Shown here: piece after piece, positions 18,059-28,227 of the stretch
How positions within the stretch are numbered: position 1 is the first letter of the stretch
Layout: each line of letters begins with the position of its first letter
NCBI GenBank assembly: GCA_947169115.1
Contig: CAMVOK010000013.1
Coordinates: forward strand, 1 to 64,000
DNA from: an uncultured Prevotellaceae bacterium
Lineage (GTDB): Bacteria > Bacteroidota > Bacteroidia > Bacteroidales > Bacteroidaceae
Length of the DNA: 64,000 nt
Direction: 5' to 3'
Program-made: the position numbers and the translations under genes
Notes under the pieces: model-generated
Seen by the model: only the letters and a program-made list of their open reading frames with translations
What the model was told of the DNA's origin: nothing
Databases searched by the model: none

Positions 18059-20767
18059 ATGAGGAGTTACATAAAAGGATACATCCTTTCTTTCCCTCCC
18101 TTCAAGGGGATATTAGCGTGGGTTTTACTATTCGCCCCACTATCCCTATGGGCACAATATAACGAAGTCAAGGAAAGCCGAAATGGCACGAACCGCCCCT
18201 ATACCGAAATTCCTGTCTTAGAGGATTCTCAAGCGACTCATGCCTCCTCCTTGGGAAAGAAGTCAGAGGATTCTCAAGCGGTTCATGCCCCCTCCTTGGG
18301 AGGGGGAAGGGGGAGGTTACTCAACTTCGACTGGCGTTTCCAACTCGGAAACCCCGAGGGAGCTGAGCGCGAGGACTTCGATGACAGCCTGTGGCGCAAA
18401 CTTGACCTGCCCCACGACTTCCAGTTCGAACAGCCCTGGGACGAGCAGGCTGGCGGTGCACGTGGATTCAAAAGACGTTGCGAGGGGTGGTATCGCAAAA
18501 CATTCACCGCTCCCGAAGAATGGAGAGGCCTGCAAGTCCTGCTCGACATAGAAGGATTGATGTACTACGGCGACGTCTATATCAATGGGCATAAAGTGGC
18601 TTCTTCGGAATATGGTTACCTCGGTTTTGAAACCGACCTTTCGAAACACCTACACTACGGCTCCCAGAACACCATCGCCATCTATGCCAACTCAGGAAAA
18701 CCCAATGCCAGCCGATGGTACACAGGAGCCGGACTGTTCCGCGACGTACATCTGCGCCTGCAAAATCCCACACACATTGGCAGGCATGGCATATACGTAC
18801 AGACTCACCCCCAACCCCTCCCTGACAGGGAGGGGAGTAATCAGGGGACAAACGTAACCACTCCCTCCCTATCAGGGAGGGCGGGGGGAGAGTCCGCTAT
18901 TGTCAACGTTTGCGTCGATGTCTGCGGTTTTCCCCATGGCTCTGCCCCTCAGCCCAAGACCACCGTGCGTGCCACGGTGACGGATGCCAACCATCATGCA
19001 CTGGCCACTACCGTGACCGAGGTTCCCTCCCTCACCAAGCACAACCACGACGAGATTGCCCTCCCAGCCGTCACCATCGAGAATCCCACCCTATGGGACC
19101 TCGACAATCCATACCTATATAATATAGAGGTGGAACTCTATGTTGATGATATGCTCGTAGATTTCCAAACTGACCGCTTCGGCATCCGCACCATCGAGTA
19201 CAGTCCCAAGTTCGGTTTCAAACTGAATGGTAAGAAAGTGTTCCTGAAAGGCATGGCCAACCACCACGACATGGGAGCACTGGGTGTAGCCTCCTACGAC
19301 GATGCCATACGCCGACAGTTCCGCACCATGAAGGAATTTGGCTTCAACGCCCTGCGTTGTTCCCACAACCCATACGCCCCCTCGCTCACCCGCATTGCCG
19401 ATGAAGAGGGAATGCTCATCGTGGACGAGCTGATAGACAAATGGTCGGACGACGAATACTGGGGCGGCAGGAAGCCTTTCATGCAATTGTGGCCCAGCCT
19501 CATACGGGAATGGATAACGCGCGACCGCAACTGTCCGAGTGTCGTACTCTGGAGCCTCGGCAACGAACTACAAATTCGTCCCAACTGGAGCGGCTACGAC
19601 ACCAACGACTGGGGCATCACCACCTATCGCGTCTTCGACCAGATGGTGAAACGCTACGACCGCACACGCCCCACTACCGTAGCCATGTTCCCAGCCCGTG
19701 CCGGAGCCATCCGCGAGGAAAAGGAATTCAAGAGTTATTTTGCACCGCCCGAACTGGCCGTGGCCTGCGAAGTCAGTTCATTTAACTACCAGTGGGACTG
19801 CTACCCCAAGTATTTTGAATATGCCCCCGACATGATACTCTTCCAGAGTGAGGCGGTCACCAACCAGATGCAAGCCCCCTTCTACGGCATGGACCGCCAG
19901 CGCACCGTAGGACTGGCTTACTGGGGAGCCATTGAGTACTGGGGCGAGTCGAACAAGTGGCCCAAGAAAGGTTGGAACTTCTCTTTCTTCCGTCACACCC
20001 TACAGCCCAATCCACAGGCTTGGCTCATACGCGGTGCCTTCCGTCCCGAAGAATCCATCGTGCGTATCGGTGTCCTCACGGGTAGCGAAAGTCTGGGATG
20101 GAACGCCGTGAACGTAGGACAAAAGACCTACACCGAGTTCTGGAACTACAAGGAAGACTCGAAGCATCAAGTCACCACCTTCACCAACTGCGAAGAAGTG
20201 GAGCTCATCCTAAATGGTAAATGGGTAAATGGGAAAATGGTAAATGGTGAGAGTCTGGGTCGTCAGAAGAACGACACGACGGACGTCTTCAAACGTGGCA
20301 TCATCAAGTGGAACAATGTGCCTTACGGAAAAGGCGGCTCTCTTACGGCCATCGCCTATAAGGACGGCAAGGAGGTTGCCCGTCATCGCATCGAGACTGC
20401 CGGCAAAGCCACACGCCTCGTCATTGAACCGGAAGCCATTCTCTCCTCCCAAGAGGAGTCGGAGGGGACCATCCTTGGGATGGGTCTTCGCTATCTTACC
20501 GTTCGTGCCGTGGACAAGCATGGCAACACCGTACCCTCATTCGACGAACCGCTGACCATCAATCTCGAAGGCACAGGCTATACCATCCTTGCCCTCGACA
20601 ACGGCGACCACTACACCGACGACCTTTTCCTCCCTTCCATCACCACCAAACGTATGTATCAGGGACAGATGCAAGTCATCCTGCGTAGCACGCGTCAAGG
20701 AGGAAAAACAACCCTATCCGTCACCACCCCCTCGCTGAAAGCCAAGACAAACCTCGAAACGAAATAA
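18059..20767 (+). CDS. Exported GH2 glycosidase (beta-galactosidase-like) riddled with in-frame repeats
   Basis: I start this enzyme at MRSYIKGYIL (18059), which gives a proper signal peptide ending at LSLWAQ. GH2 architecture is clear: sugar-binding domain (RLLNFDWRFQLGN..LPHDFQFEQPW), Ig-like domain, TIM barrel with acid/base E503 in LWSLGNELQ and nucleophile E598 in ILFQSEAVT, then a C-terminal Ig-like/DUF4982-type region. Five repeat tracts lie in frame: within the signal peptide (18091-18115), two direct copies before the mature domain (18220-18318), a double palindrome in the sugar-binding region (18806-18893), 'aatgggtaaatgg' words at 20212-20250 and a palindrome at 20441-20475. The catalytic barrel is untouched. 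The exact substrate (beta-galactoside versus another beta-hexoside) is uncertain. Confidence 0.88.
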   Translation: MRSYIKGYILSFPPFKGILAWVLLFAPLSLWAQYNEVKESRNGTNRPYTEIPVLEDSQATHASSLGKKSEDSQAVHAPSLGGGRGRLLNFDWRFQLGNPEGAEREDFDDSLWRKLDLPHDFQFEQPWDEQAGGARGFKRRCEGWYRKTFTAPEEWRGLQVLLDIEGLMYYGDVYINGHKVASSEYGYLGFETDLSKHLHYGSQNTIAIYANSGKPNASRWYTGAGLFRDVHLRLQNPTHIGRHGIYVQTHPQPLPDREGSNQGTNVTTPSLSGRAGGESAIVNVCVDVCGFPHGSAPQPKTTVRATVTDANHHALATTVTEVPSLTKHNHDEIALPAVTIENPTLWDLDNPYLYNIEVELYVDDMLVDFQTDRFGIRTIEYSPKFGFKLNGKKVFLKGMANHHDMGALGVASYDDAIRRQFRTMKEFGFNALRCSHNPYAPSLTRIADEEGMLIVDELIDKWSDDEYWGGRKPFMQLWPSLIREWITRDRNCPSVVLWSLGNELQIRPNWSGYDTNDWGITTYRVFDQMVKRYDRTRPTTVAMFPARAGAIREEKEFKSYFAPPELAVACEVSSFNYQWDCYPKYFEYAPDMILFQSEAVTNQMQAPFYGMDRQRTVGLAYWGAIEYWGESNKWPKKGWNFSFFRHTLQPNPQAWLIRGAFRPEESIVRIGVLTGSESLGWNAVNVGQKTYTEFWNYKEDSKHQVTTFTNCEEVELILNGKWVNGKMVNGESLGRQKNDTTDVFKRGIIKWNNVPYGKGGSLTAIAYKDGKEVARHRIETAGKATRLVIEPEAILSSQEESEGTILGMGLRYLTVRAVDKHGNTVPSFDEPLTINLEGTGYTILALDNGDHYTDDLFLPSITTKRMYQGQMQVILRSTRQGGKTTLSVTTPSLKAKTNLETK
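18220..18318 (+). repeat. Direct repeat with G/C-rich palindrome in the GH2 N terminus
   Basis: Two copies of 'gaggattctcaagcg(a/g)(c/t)tcatgcc' followed by 'cctccttggga' lie in frame between the signal peptide and the first GH2 domain. The second copy runs into a complete 'ccctccttgggaggggg' palindrome. Confidence 0.85.
18806..18893 (+). repeat. Paired G/C-rich palindromes inside the GH2 gene
   Basis: Two hairpins, 'cccctccctgacagggagggg' and 'ctccctccctatcagggaggg', sit 20-25 bp apart in frame and encode words such as PLPDREGSN and PSLSGRAGGES in the sugar-binding half of the enzyme. Confidence 0.85.
20212..20250 (+). repeat. 'aaatggtaaatggg' word repeat inside the GH2 gene
   Basis: Four or five near-copies of 'taaatgg' or 'gaaaatgg' encode NGKWVNGKMVNG in the C-terminal Ig-like region. 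Same family as 16735-16797. Confidence 0.82.
20441..20475 (+). repeat. G/C-rich palindrome near the GH2 C terminus
   Basis: 'tctcctcccaagaggagtcggagggga' lies in frame and encodes SSQEESEG. A weaker member of the family. Confidence 0.55.
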
Positions 20768-20785
20768 AGGATTCAACATAGTGTA

Positions 20786-20826
20786 AAAGACAGTGGGCAA
20801 CGCTCGGAAGCGTTGTCCACTGTCTT
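20786..20826. terminator. Bidirectional terminator between convergent units
   Basis: A long stem (aaagacagtgg-g-caacgct / agcgttg-tccactgtcttt) with a 4-nt loop lies 20 bp after the GH2 stop and about 55 bp past the end of the converging small-peptide gene. Confidence 0.8.
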
Positions 20827-20881
20827 TCATACTAAATCTACTTACTGAGACACGCGCACAGGGCGAACTGACAGCCTGTTT

Positions 20882-21052
20882 TTACCAAGCTAATTCAGAA
20901 TCCGCACCACCCCCGTTATAATTTAGGGGGTTGGTGCCGAGTCCGCTTGCATTCACATCTTCTATCGTGGGGATAGAACTCACCATCAGATGATCCTGAT
21001 TCTGTATGCCAATAATTCGCATGGAAAGCTTGCAATATGGTTTTTTATTCAT
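20882..21052 (-). CDS. Small peptide (56 aa) following the 1825-aa surface protein
   Basis: The peptide begins MNKKPYCKLSMRIIGIQ, contains HLMVSSIPTIEDVNASG and ends GGGADSELAW. I chose the internal ATG at 21052 because it gives the M-x-K-K-x-Y opening seen in the similar gene at 6898-7080. It starts 39 bp after the stop of the giant surface protein, almost the same spacing as the other pair (40 bp). Both have an aromatic, acidic C terminus and no export signal. It is the last gene of a four-gene operon that ends in a strong hairpin. Function unknown. Confidence 0.6.
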   Translation of the reverse strand: MNKKPYCKLSMRIIGIQNQDHLMVSSIPTIEDVNASGLGTNPLNYNGGGADSELAW

Positions 21053-21091
21053 AGTCGTATAAGTTATATTTAACATATTGGGAAACACAGT

Positions 21092-24000
21092 TTATTTGAC
21101 AATCACCTTACGGCCATTCTCTATGTACATACCCTTCCGAGGTTTCTCCACGCGGCGACCGCTCAAGTCATAGACAGCTCCATCGCCATTTAACTTTTGA
21201 CTTTTGACATCGTCGCTTATGCCCGTCTCGAAGCCATCGAAAGACATGGTAAAGGCACGGACGTTAGCCATCTCCTCATGCAACTTGAAGTAGGCACGGA
21301 AGCCTTTCATAGTATTTGTCGAGGAGGGATAGGCAAGCGAATTTCCTCCTGTGACGAAGAGCACGGACTTGTCACCGCCCTTCAACGTCACGGGATTCAC
21401 CACAGGCACAAAGTCCACGTATGACGATGTACTGTTCGAAGTCGAACTATAAACGGTGACTCCCTCAAATACGGGATTCTCCACCACGTCTGGAACCCTT
21501 ACGAGATAAGGTACTCCTGCCTCAATCTCTGAGACATCGGAGAAGTTGAGCGTCAGCGTAGTGCCATCAAGTTCCGACCCATTCAGTTGTTTCACCTCCG
21601 TCCCCTCGCCGAACTTCTCCGTCAAGGTTTCCTCATCAATGGCAAACGGCACGCTGAATGTGTTCCATCCACCTGGTTGCAGTTTGCGTACCAAGGTTGC
21701 ATTGACCAAACTTCCATTGTAGGTAGAGAGGGTGGAAGAGTTGTTGACAGACTCGTCGAGCGTGATGTCGGGAGTGACGTAAACCCTTTCCTGCAACACC
21801 ACATAGCCATCGTCGTCTATGCTTACATCCCAGCCGTTGAGATCAACAAGTTTTATGTTCTCGAGGTCAGACTGGTTGAATTGGAAACCCTGCTCGGGAG
21901 CCATCAGGCGGAAGCCATTGTAACGACAGCCCACAGGAACATAGATGTAGATGTTATACGTCAAACGCACCGTAACATAAATGTTCACTACCGTATTCAG
22001 GCGGAACACCACATTGTCGAAGCGTGCACCGCCAAGGCGAACCCTCGAAGAGGGATCCATGTAGATGACCGACCCGGGAATGTAGTCGTCCGTAGAAGAA
22101 TACGACGAGTTGTAATAGCCACGCAGATGGCATCCAGGGCCGAAATAGATATTTCCAAAAATGTCGAAGAAACGACGCATGGAGGGTTTACTGCCAGACA
22201 AGTAGTGGGCTGAAGAGGAGTAATTGAATACAAAGTTCTCAACCCTCATGGAACTGTTAACAGGCACGCGGAACATCCAGTCGTTTGTCCATGTCGTCTT
22301 GGGGGAGAAGCCTCCGTCGTAGAAGAACACGTGCGACCCCACGGGCAGGGTGACAGGTTGTGTCACAACCACCTCGCGCTTAGAGAGCTCAAGTTCCTGG
22401 GGTTCTGCTTCCGTGCTGGCAGATTCTCCGTCTTGGTTTTCTGCCAACCAGTCGAGATAGGCCTGCAGGTCGTCCTCGTCATGCACCTCCTCGTCGCGAG
22501 GTTCTATGGTGTTGTCTTCAGCCTTATAGTACCAACGCCAACGTTTGTTGGGCAACTGCCAGTCGATAAACTGGAAGAAATCGCTGCTCAAATCGAAGTC
22601 ATAGCCGTAGAACAACGGGTAGCGAGGTGTGGGACAACCATTGATAAATACAATCTTGAACTTATATATCCAGTTGTAGAGAATGCGGATGGTCACCGAA
22701 GGATTAATCAGCATCGGCACAGGCGAATTATAGTTATGGTCGCCACGGATGTAGAAGTCGTCCCATGCCTCAATAAAGTAGTCATGAATGTTTGTAAAGT
22801 CGAACTGTCCGCCGTCAATCCACATATAGGCTCCCTTCTTATGGTAAATCATACGACTGCCATAACCCCGCATCCAACCGCCACGGAAGTAGAAGCGTCC
22901 GCAGTTGACGAAAACGGTATCGGTTACGGTTACGGTCGTGTTGTTAATAGTACCACCCGTCATCGTATAGGTAGCCCCCTCGAAGTTGCGAGCCGTCAGC
23001 ACGTTTCCGCCCGAATGAGTATAAGTGCCAAAGTTATAGCAACGATTCACAATACCACCGCTGAAGTTATAGGTCTTACGATTCACTACGCTGACGATAG
23101 TACCCTTACGATGGTTTACGGTACCTGAGTTATCCACGCGCCCTATTTCACCTTCTTCCACATCCATCGTGCCCTCGTTCAGCACTTTTGGGCTGCAACC
23201 CGTACTGGGCTGTGAATGCCAGATGACACGTCCCTTGGGACCAACTTTAATGAACCAATCCCAAAGTTCGATGTATATGGTAACATTTACGGTTATCTCT
23301 ACTGTACCTTCCACATAGAGGATGTGGTGACCACCTATGATTTCGTTGAAGTCAACCTCGTCCAGGACAACGTGACTACCTTCCGGGATATGTATGGGAT
23401 GGAAGTCTGCATCCGGGTTACCACTTGAAGGACGCGGAACGGGTACGAACCGATGCCCAGTTCTACCCCTCCATCGAACGGGATGGGGCACACGAGGGAA
23501 TACAATGGGATTGTGGTTGCAGTCGCACGTTACGATGGGCACATAAACGGTGAGCGTATCCGTCTCCGTTAGCGTAGATTCGCCACTGTTCTCATCCTCT
23601 TCTTCCTCGGCCAACAGGTTCAGGAAAGCCTGTAACTCGTCCAAATCCGATTCGGCAATCGTCCATGCGTAGGCACTGGTTCCTGCTATAACTGGCGAGT
23701 TCACCGTCACTCCACTAAATCCAAGGTAAGAACTCGTGGTCGCACTATGGAAAGTATAACTACCATTACGCAGGTTCGTTCCTGTCCATACGGTCGCCTT
23801 AGATTTATCGTCCGTTGTCAGGGACGTCTTCCCACTGGTAGCTACGACATAATTGCCTTCGTTATCCTTCAGATAGAAGTCGGCTCCCTCCTTCTGTTCA
23901 AACTGCATCAGACCAGCCGAGGTGAGTACAAAGCCACGATTCGACTTATAACCCATCTGAATGGCCGTAGAGATATCTTTGGGCTGAATGGCATAGAACA

Positions 24001-26569
24001 ATGATTCATCGGGGAAAGAGAAGACCAGAGTCTGGAGATCTGTCTCTGCGGCAGTCATGGCCGTAGAACATTCCTCAAGATTAGTGCTTACCGTCTCCTG
24101 CTGAGTCACAAGTTCACCATATTGCTGATAGATGGCTACGATATCTGACAAATTGGTTATTGTGGAGCCATTGATTAACGTATTGTAACCCGACACCAAT
24201 GTCTGCAACCCAGAAGAAGCAGTGCCAAGTGACGTGCTCAGGGTTGTCAACTCAGCATTATAATCCGTAGTGGTTTGGTAGAGGAAGTAGCCCTCTCCAA
24301 TCTGTGCCGTTATAGCCGTTCGACGTGTGGAAAGACCGCTCATGGTTTGCTGCAATTCTACCAGTTGATTGCCCATGGCGGTCAGTTTCGTTTGCAGGTC
24401 GCTGGCTGCTCCAGCCTTTGCGTCCTCGGTCACCTCATCGATATAGTCATCCACATTGTCACCGAATGTCGAAACCGCATTTGCGAGTGCTGTTATCTGG
24501 GTATTGAGCGTAGCATAACTTGACGATGACGCACTTTCCAACTGATTAACCAAAGCTGTGCGCTGTGCCGAAAGAGCATTCAAACCCGTCAACATCTCTG
24601 CCAGTTTCTCGTCTATGGTCGTCTTGGTAGCCTCGGGTAAATAAGACGCAATGCTCTGATAGGTCGCATTGGCATTATTGTATTTATTGTAAAGGGTTGT
24701 CAGGTTCGTACCTATTGTGTTCAACATACCGCTCAGTTGGTCGTAACTATAGGTTTCCTGCCCAGCCATCGTCATGTAACCGCCATCACCTGCGTAAGCC
24801 TTTGTCTTGTCGATATAGCCGGAATTGAATTTTGTCCCATCACCTCCAACGAGAGAAGTACATTCCTTAAACATACGGGAAGAATTCGTCACCTTACTCA
24901 TATCCCATCCTTGGCCAACATATATTGTAACTAAGTGGCTACAACCAGAAAACATACCATTATCATTCCCTGTATAATAGGCATCCGTTGATGTCACGTT
25001 TTGTGTATTCCATCCGCTCAAATCTATAGTCGTCAAACTATTGCAATTTTGAAACATGCCCGTTAGGTATTTTACCTTTTCTGTATTGAAGTTACTCACA
25101 TCAAGACTGGTTAAGTTGGTACAACCTTTGAACATATTACCCATGCTCGTTAGGTTCTCTGTATTAAAATTGCTCAAATCAAGACTTTTCAAACCAGTAC
25201 AACCATAAAACATATTATACATAGTTGTTGCGCTCTTCGTATTTAAACCGCTTAAGTCAAGATTGGTCAAACCGCTACAATTCACAAACAGGTAGCCCAT
25301 GTTTGTCACCTTTTCTGTATTTAAGTTACCCAAATTTAGATTGGTCAAATTGGAACATTCACTAAACATGCCTTCAATATCCGTAGCATTTTTCATGTCA
25401 AAACCACTTACGTCAAGGCTCTGTAGACCACTACATTTATAGAACATATCGGACATGTCCCGTGCCCCTTCCGTGTTGATTGCACTTACATCAAGACTGG
25501 TCAAGCCACTACAACCACTGAACATAGACTCCATCAATGTCACATTCTTCGTATCGAAACTGCTCAAATCAAGGCTGGTTAAACTGCTACAGTAACTAAA
25601 CATACCATACATGTTTATTACCTTGTGGGTGTCAAAATTGTTTAGGTCAATTGCGGTTAGACTACTACACCATCCAAACATTGACATCATATCCGTCACA
25701 TTTGACGTATTTAAATAGGTAAGCCCATTTATTGTTTTTAGAGAAGAACAATGATTAAACCAATACTTTGTACTTGTCACACCATCGTAATCGGCAAACG
25801 AAACGTCGAAAATGACGGTGTTGATGCTTGAACGGAACTCACCCCAGCTATCGTCAGCAGTTGTTCTGAACTTATCCTTTGTGTATATCTTTCCTTGGCG
25901 GTTACCCATCTTCGTGTCATAGTAGAAAGAAAGCGTAGTACCATCTGTATTTACTACGGCGTAGGGTTCGGGGTCTCCTTCGTCTAATCCCTCGATTGTA
26001 CCGTTTTTATCGTTACTGATACTGCCATTTCTGGTACCCGACACGTAGGCGTAGGTGTCGTCTGCACCATCAATATAGATGGCAATACCCGTTCCCGAGT
26101 CGGGAGCCGTAATGTCGCCACACTGGTAGAAAGTACTGCCATCGTAGATGCCCACTGCTGCCATGCAGTTGGCGGTGCTGACGGCACCGGCATTGACACC
26201 GGCTGACGAGTCAAGCACGACAGTGGCTCCATCGTAAACCTTCAAGAGACAGACACCACCCGTATAACCCGTAGCTGCCGTGATGGTGCCGTTCGTGAAC
26301 TTCACACTGGCACGGATGGTCAACTCCTTGGTTCGGCTTTGGTAACTGGTGAACTTGGAGAGGTCAACCTCCGTCAAGCCCACGGGGACTGAGACATACC
26401 GCGCAGCCTTCTTCACCGAAGACGACTTTTGCACGGTTTGCTCGCTTGCCAACTTGTCTAAATATTCCTGCAAGTCGTCCACCTCCTGTGCCACAATCTG
26501 AATGGTAGGGCACAAAAAGACAGCTAATAGCAGGACCAGTTTTTTTGCAAACATGGTGAATGTTTTCAT
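21092..26569 (-). CDS. Giant BspA-like surface protein with DUF285 repeats, coiled coil and beta-helical regions
   Basis: The 1825-aa protein is exported (signal peptide ending near IVAQ, about 28). Residues about 270-610 hold about a dozen DUF285-type leucine-rich units of the form 'FNTxxVTNMxxMFxxCxxLTSLDLS'. Residues about 630-880 are a Ser/Thr/Gln-rich coiled coil. Around 1000-1300 is a region of short beta rungs (TMDVEEGEIGRVDNSGTV) resembling a parallel beta-helix, followed by a second beta-rich region. The C terminus carries the VYDLSGRR..GMYIENGRKVIVK tag. A helix-like motif, DDLQEYLDKLA, recurs three times (about 30, 973 and 1361) and marks segment boundaries. BspA-like proteins mediate adhesion and host binding. 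It overlaps the preceding gene by 4 bp (ATGA), so it is translationally coupled. Confidence 0.85.
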   Translation of the reverse strand: MKTFTMFAKKLVLLLAVFLCPTIQIVAQEVDDLQEYLDKLASEQTVQKSSSVKKAARYVSVPVGLTEVDLSKFTSYQSRTKELTIRASVKFTNGTITAATGYTGGVCLLKVYDGATVVLDSSAGVNAGAVSTANCMAAVGIYDGSTFYQCGDITAPDSGTGIAIYIDGADDTYAYVSGTRNGSISNDKNGTIEGLDEGDPEPYAVVNTDGTTLSFYYDTKMGNRQGKIYTKDKFRTTADDSWGEFRSSINTVIFDVSFADYDGVTSTKYWFNHCSSLKTINGLTYLNTSNVTDMMSMFGWCSSLTAIDLNNFDTHKVINMYGMFSYCSSLTSLDLSSFDTKNVTLMESMFSGCSGLTSLDVSAINTEGARDMSDMFYKCSGLQSLDVSGFDMKNATDIEGMFSECSNLTNLNLGNLNTEKVTNMGYLFVNCSGLTNLDLSGLNTKSATTMYNMFYGCTGLKSLDLSNFNTENLTSMGNMFKGCTNLTSLDVSNFNTEKVKYLTGMFQNCNSLTTIDLSGWNTQNVTSTDAYYTGNDNGMFSGCSHLVTIYVGQGWDMSKVTNSSRMFKECTSLVGGDGTKFNSGYIDKTKAYAGDGGYMTMAGQETYSYDQLSGMLNTIGTNLTTLYNKYNNANATYQSIASYLPEATKTTIDEKLAEMLTGLNALSAQRTALVNQLESASSSSYATLNTQITALANAVSTFGDNVDDYIDEVTEDAKAGAASDLQTKLTAMGNQLVELQQTMSGLSTRRTAITAQIGEGYFLYQTTTDYNAELTTLSTSLGTASSGLQTLVSGYNTLINGSTITNLSDIVAIYQQYGELVTQQETVSTNLEECSTAMTAAETDLQTLVFSFPDESLFYAIQPKDISTAIQMGYKSNRGFVLTSAGLMQFEQKEGADFYLKDNEGNYVVATSGKTSLTTDDKSKATVWTGTNLRNGSYTFHSATTSSYLGFSGVTVNSPVIAGTSAYAWTIAESDLDELQAFLNLLAEEEEDENSGESTLTETDTLTVYVPIVTCDCNHNPIVFPRVPHPVRWRGRTGHRFVPVPRPSSGNPDADFHPIHIPEGSHVVLDEVDFNEIIGGHHILYVEGTVEITVNVTIYIELWDWFIKVGPKGRVIWHSQPSTGCSPKVLNEGTMDVEEGEIGRVDNSGTVNHRKGTIVSVVNRKTYNFSGGIVNRCYNFGTYTHSGGNVLTARNFEGATYTMTGGTINNTTVTVTDTVFVNCGRFYFRGGWMRGYGSRMIYHKKGAYMWIDGGQFDFTNIHDYFIEAWDDFYIRGDHNYNSPVPMLINPSVTIRILYNWIYKFKIVFINGCPTPRYPLFYGYDFDLSSDFFQFIDWQLPNKRWRWYYKAEDNTIEPRDEEVHDEDDLQAYLDWLAENQDGESASTEAEPQELELSKREVVVTQPVTLPVGSHVFFYDGGFSPKTTWTNDWMFRVPVNSSMRVENFVFNYSSSAHYLSGSKPSMRRFFDIFGNIYFGPGCHLRGYYNSSYSSTDDYIPGSVIYMDPSSRVRLGGARFDNVVFRLNTVVNIYVTVRLTYNIYIYVPVGCRYNGFRLMAPEQGFQFNQSDLENIKLVDLNGWDVSIDDDGYVVLQERVYVTPDITLDESVNNSSTLSTYNGSLVNATLVRKLQPGGWNTFSVPFAIDEETLTEKFGEGTEVKQLNGSELDGTTLTLNFSDVSEIEAGVPYLVRVPDVVENPVFEGVTVYSSTSNSTSSYVDFVPVVNPVTLKGGDKSVLFVTGGNSLAYPSSTNTMKGFRAYFKLHEEMANVRAFTMSFDGFETGISDDVKSQKLNGDGAVYDLSGRRVEKPRKGMYIENGRKVIVK

Positions 26570-28227
26570 TTGATTAGATATTTTTTGTTGTTAAGAATAT
26601 AAAGTCCCTTGTTGGGTGTCCGCATCACTCTACGTCCACTGAGGTCATAGACAGATCCGTCGCCACTTGACATTTGACATTTGCCATCGGGCATTATGCC
26701 CGTAGCCTCGTCGCCCAAGATACGAACACGGATGTGCTTGGGAGCATGGTTAAGCTGGTTCCCCAAATCATCGATGGTAAGATACCAACGGTAGGGGGGC
26801 AACACCTCCTCATCGCTTTCGGGAATGGAAAGCGTACCGCCCCGCATACGGTAGATCTCATTAGAGTGCATATCTGTCAGGTTGCTGTAATTGCCCGTAA
26901 AGGTATAACGGGCTTCAAGTGTGGAGCAACTTACCGAATTTTCCTCTTCAGCAACCACATTGGCCGACTCAATGGCAAAGTTATGGGTCTGCTTTTCCTT
27001 GGCACGGATAAGATAAGGATAGTTGGGACGCAAACGGCCAACACCCCGTGTTACCATGATGGCCTCCAATACTTGCCTATCAACCTCTCCGTCCTCATCA
27101 TCGTCGTACTGATAGAAGGCATTGATGCGGGCTATGTCGAAGAAGTCAGCCCAATCGTCATACTCCAGAGAGAAGGGGACGTAGAGGGGTTGCCAGTCGC
27201 GATTACGGAACTGACGTGCATATACGGTAGAGGTCAGAACGTCCTCGGTGTCCTCCAACGACAACAGATAGTCCTGCAGGTTGTCCCAACCCTCAAACTC
27301 AATGCCGGAAACATAGTAGTTGCTACTCCAACCTCTTGAACCCGACTGGGCACGCAAACCCAACGTATGTACACCCTCGGGAAGGTCTGTCATATCGGCT
27401 TCGAACTCCAGTGTAATCTCCTTTCCCTTAGTAATCTGCACGGGATGGGCTTCACCATACCCGGGATCGTTGTTCCAGAAATATTCCAGACGGGTGATGT
27501 CGTTGTCGGCTACGCTGCGCACCAAGAACTGACGATACTTGGTGTCAGACCATGTGGCATCGGTGAGTGTGCGGATGCCTATCTTGTGTACCCCCTCCGA
27601 CAGGTCGTCGGTATTCACCTCAAAGGCCATGTTCTTCACTCCCGAAGTAAGCGTTGCTGCCATTCGGGTGGCCTTACCCACGCCTGGGTCAGTGTCGAAG
27701 AAATATTCTATGGCTTTAACCTTGTGTGCCACAGGTGGGATGTAGAATGTTCGGGCATATACTTGAGAATGGTGATGAGTAGAGAGGGCACGAATATAAA
27801 TCGTATGCATCCCACTGGCAGACGCAGAAAGTTTTAGCGAGGTGTTCAAATTTACGGTATTGCCTGTCGTAAAGGTGATTTCCTTTCCCTTTCCAGGGGC
27901 AAGAACTTTGTCCCAAGAATATTCGACACGGGTAATAGTCTCTCCTTGGGGAGGAATGTAGAACAAACGGTGGTAGGTAGAAGAGAACATATTGGCATTT
28001 AGGATACGAACGCCCAACGTATGCACACCAACAGAAAGAGTGCTTACGTCAAGTTCTGCAGAAATGTTGGCCACCGTGCCTTCGAAATCCTGTAACACCG
28101 TTCCCTTGCCCACTCCGGGGTCGGTGTCCCAGAAATACTCCACACGCTGCTGCGCCCTAACGGGGAGAGCAAGCGATGCGGATAGAATTATGGCACATAT
28201 TGCCCGATTAAACCACGTTCTCATCAC
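26566..28227 (-). CDS. Exported repeat protein with four 'EYFWDTDPG' modules and C-terminal tag
   Basis: The 553-aa secreted protein (signal peptide ending LALPVRAQ) contains four repeats of about 75 residues. Each begins with a variant of RVEYFWDTDPGVGKGT and ends with a variant of GVHTLGVRI..YHRLFYI. Such modules occur in Bacteroidetes surface proteins and look like beta-sandwich units. After them are a single DNLQDYLLSLE motif (about 312), matching the motif repeated in the 1825-aa neighbour, a beta-rich region and the C-terminal VYDLSGRR..GLYILNNKKYLIK tag. The start overlaps the previous gene and the stop overlaps the next gene by 4 bp each, so the three proteins are probably made in fixed ratio. 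No enzymatic residues are recognised. Confidence 0.78.
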   Translation of the reverse strand: MMRTWFNRAICAIILSASLALPVRAQQRVEYFWDTDPGVGKGTVLQDFEGTVANISAELDVSTLSVGVHTLGVRILNANMFSSTYHRLFYIPPQGETITRVEYSWDKVLAPGKGKEITFTTGNTVNLNTSLKLSASASGMHTIYIRALSTHHHSQVYARTFYIPPVAHKVKAIEYFFDTDPGVGKATRMAATLTSGVKNMAFEVNTDDLSEGVHKIGIRTLTDATWSDTKYRQFLVRSVADNDITRLEYFWNNDPGYGEAHPVQITKGKEITLEFEADMTDLPEGVHTLGLRAQSGSRGWSSNYYVSGIEFEGWDNLQDYLLSLEDTEDVLTSTVYARQFRNRDWQPLYVPFSLEYDDWADFFDIARINAFYQYDDDEDGEVDRQVLEAIMVTRGVGRLRPNYPYLIRAKEKQTHNFAIESANVVAEEENSVSCSTLEARYTFTGNYSNLTDMHSNEIYRMRGGTLSIPESDEEVLPPYRWYLTIDDLGNQLNHAPKHIRVRILGDEATGIMPDGKCQMSSGDGSVYDLSGRRVMRTPNKGLYILNNKKYLIK

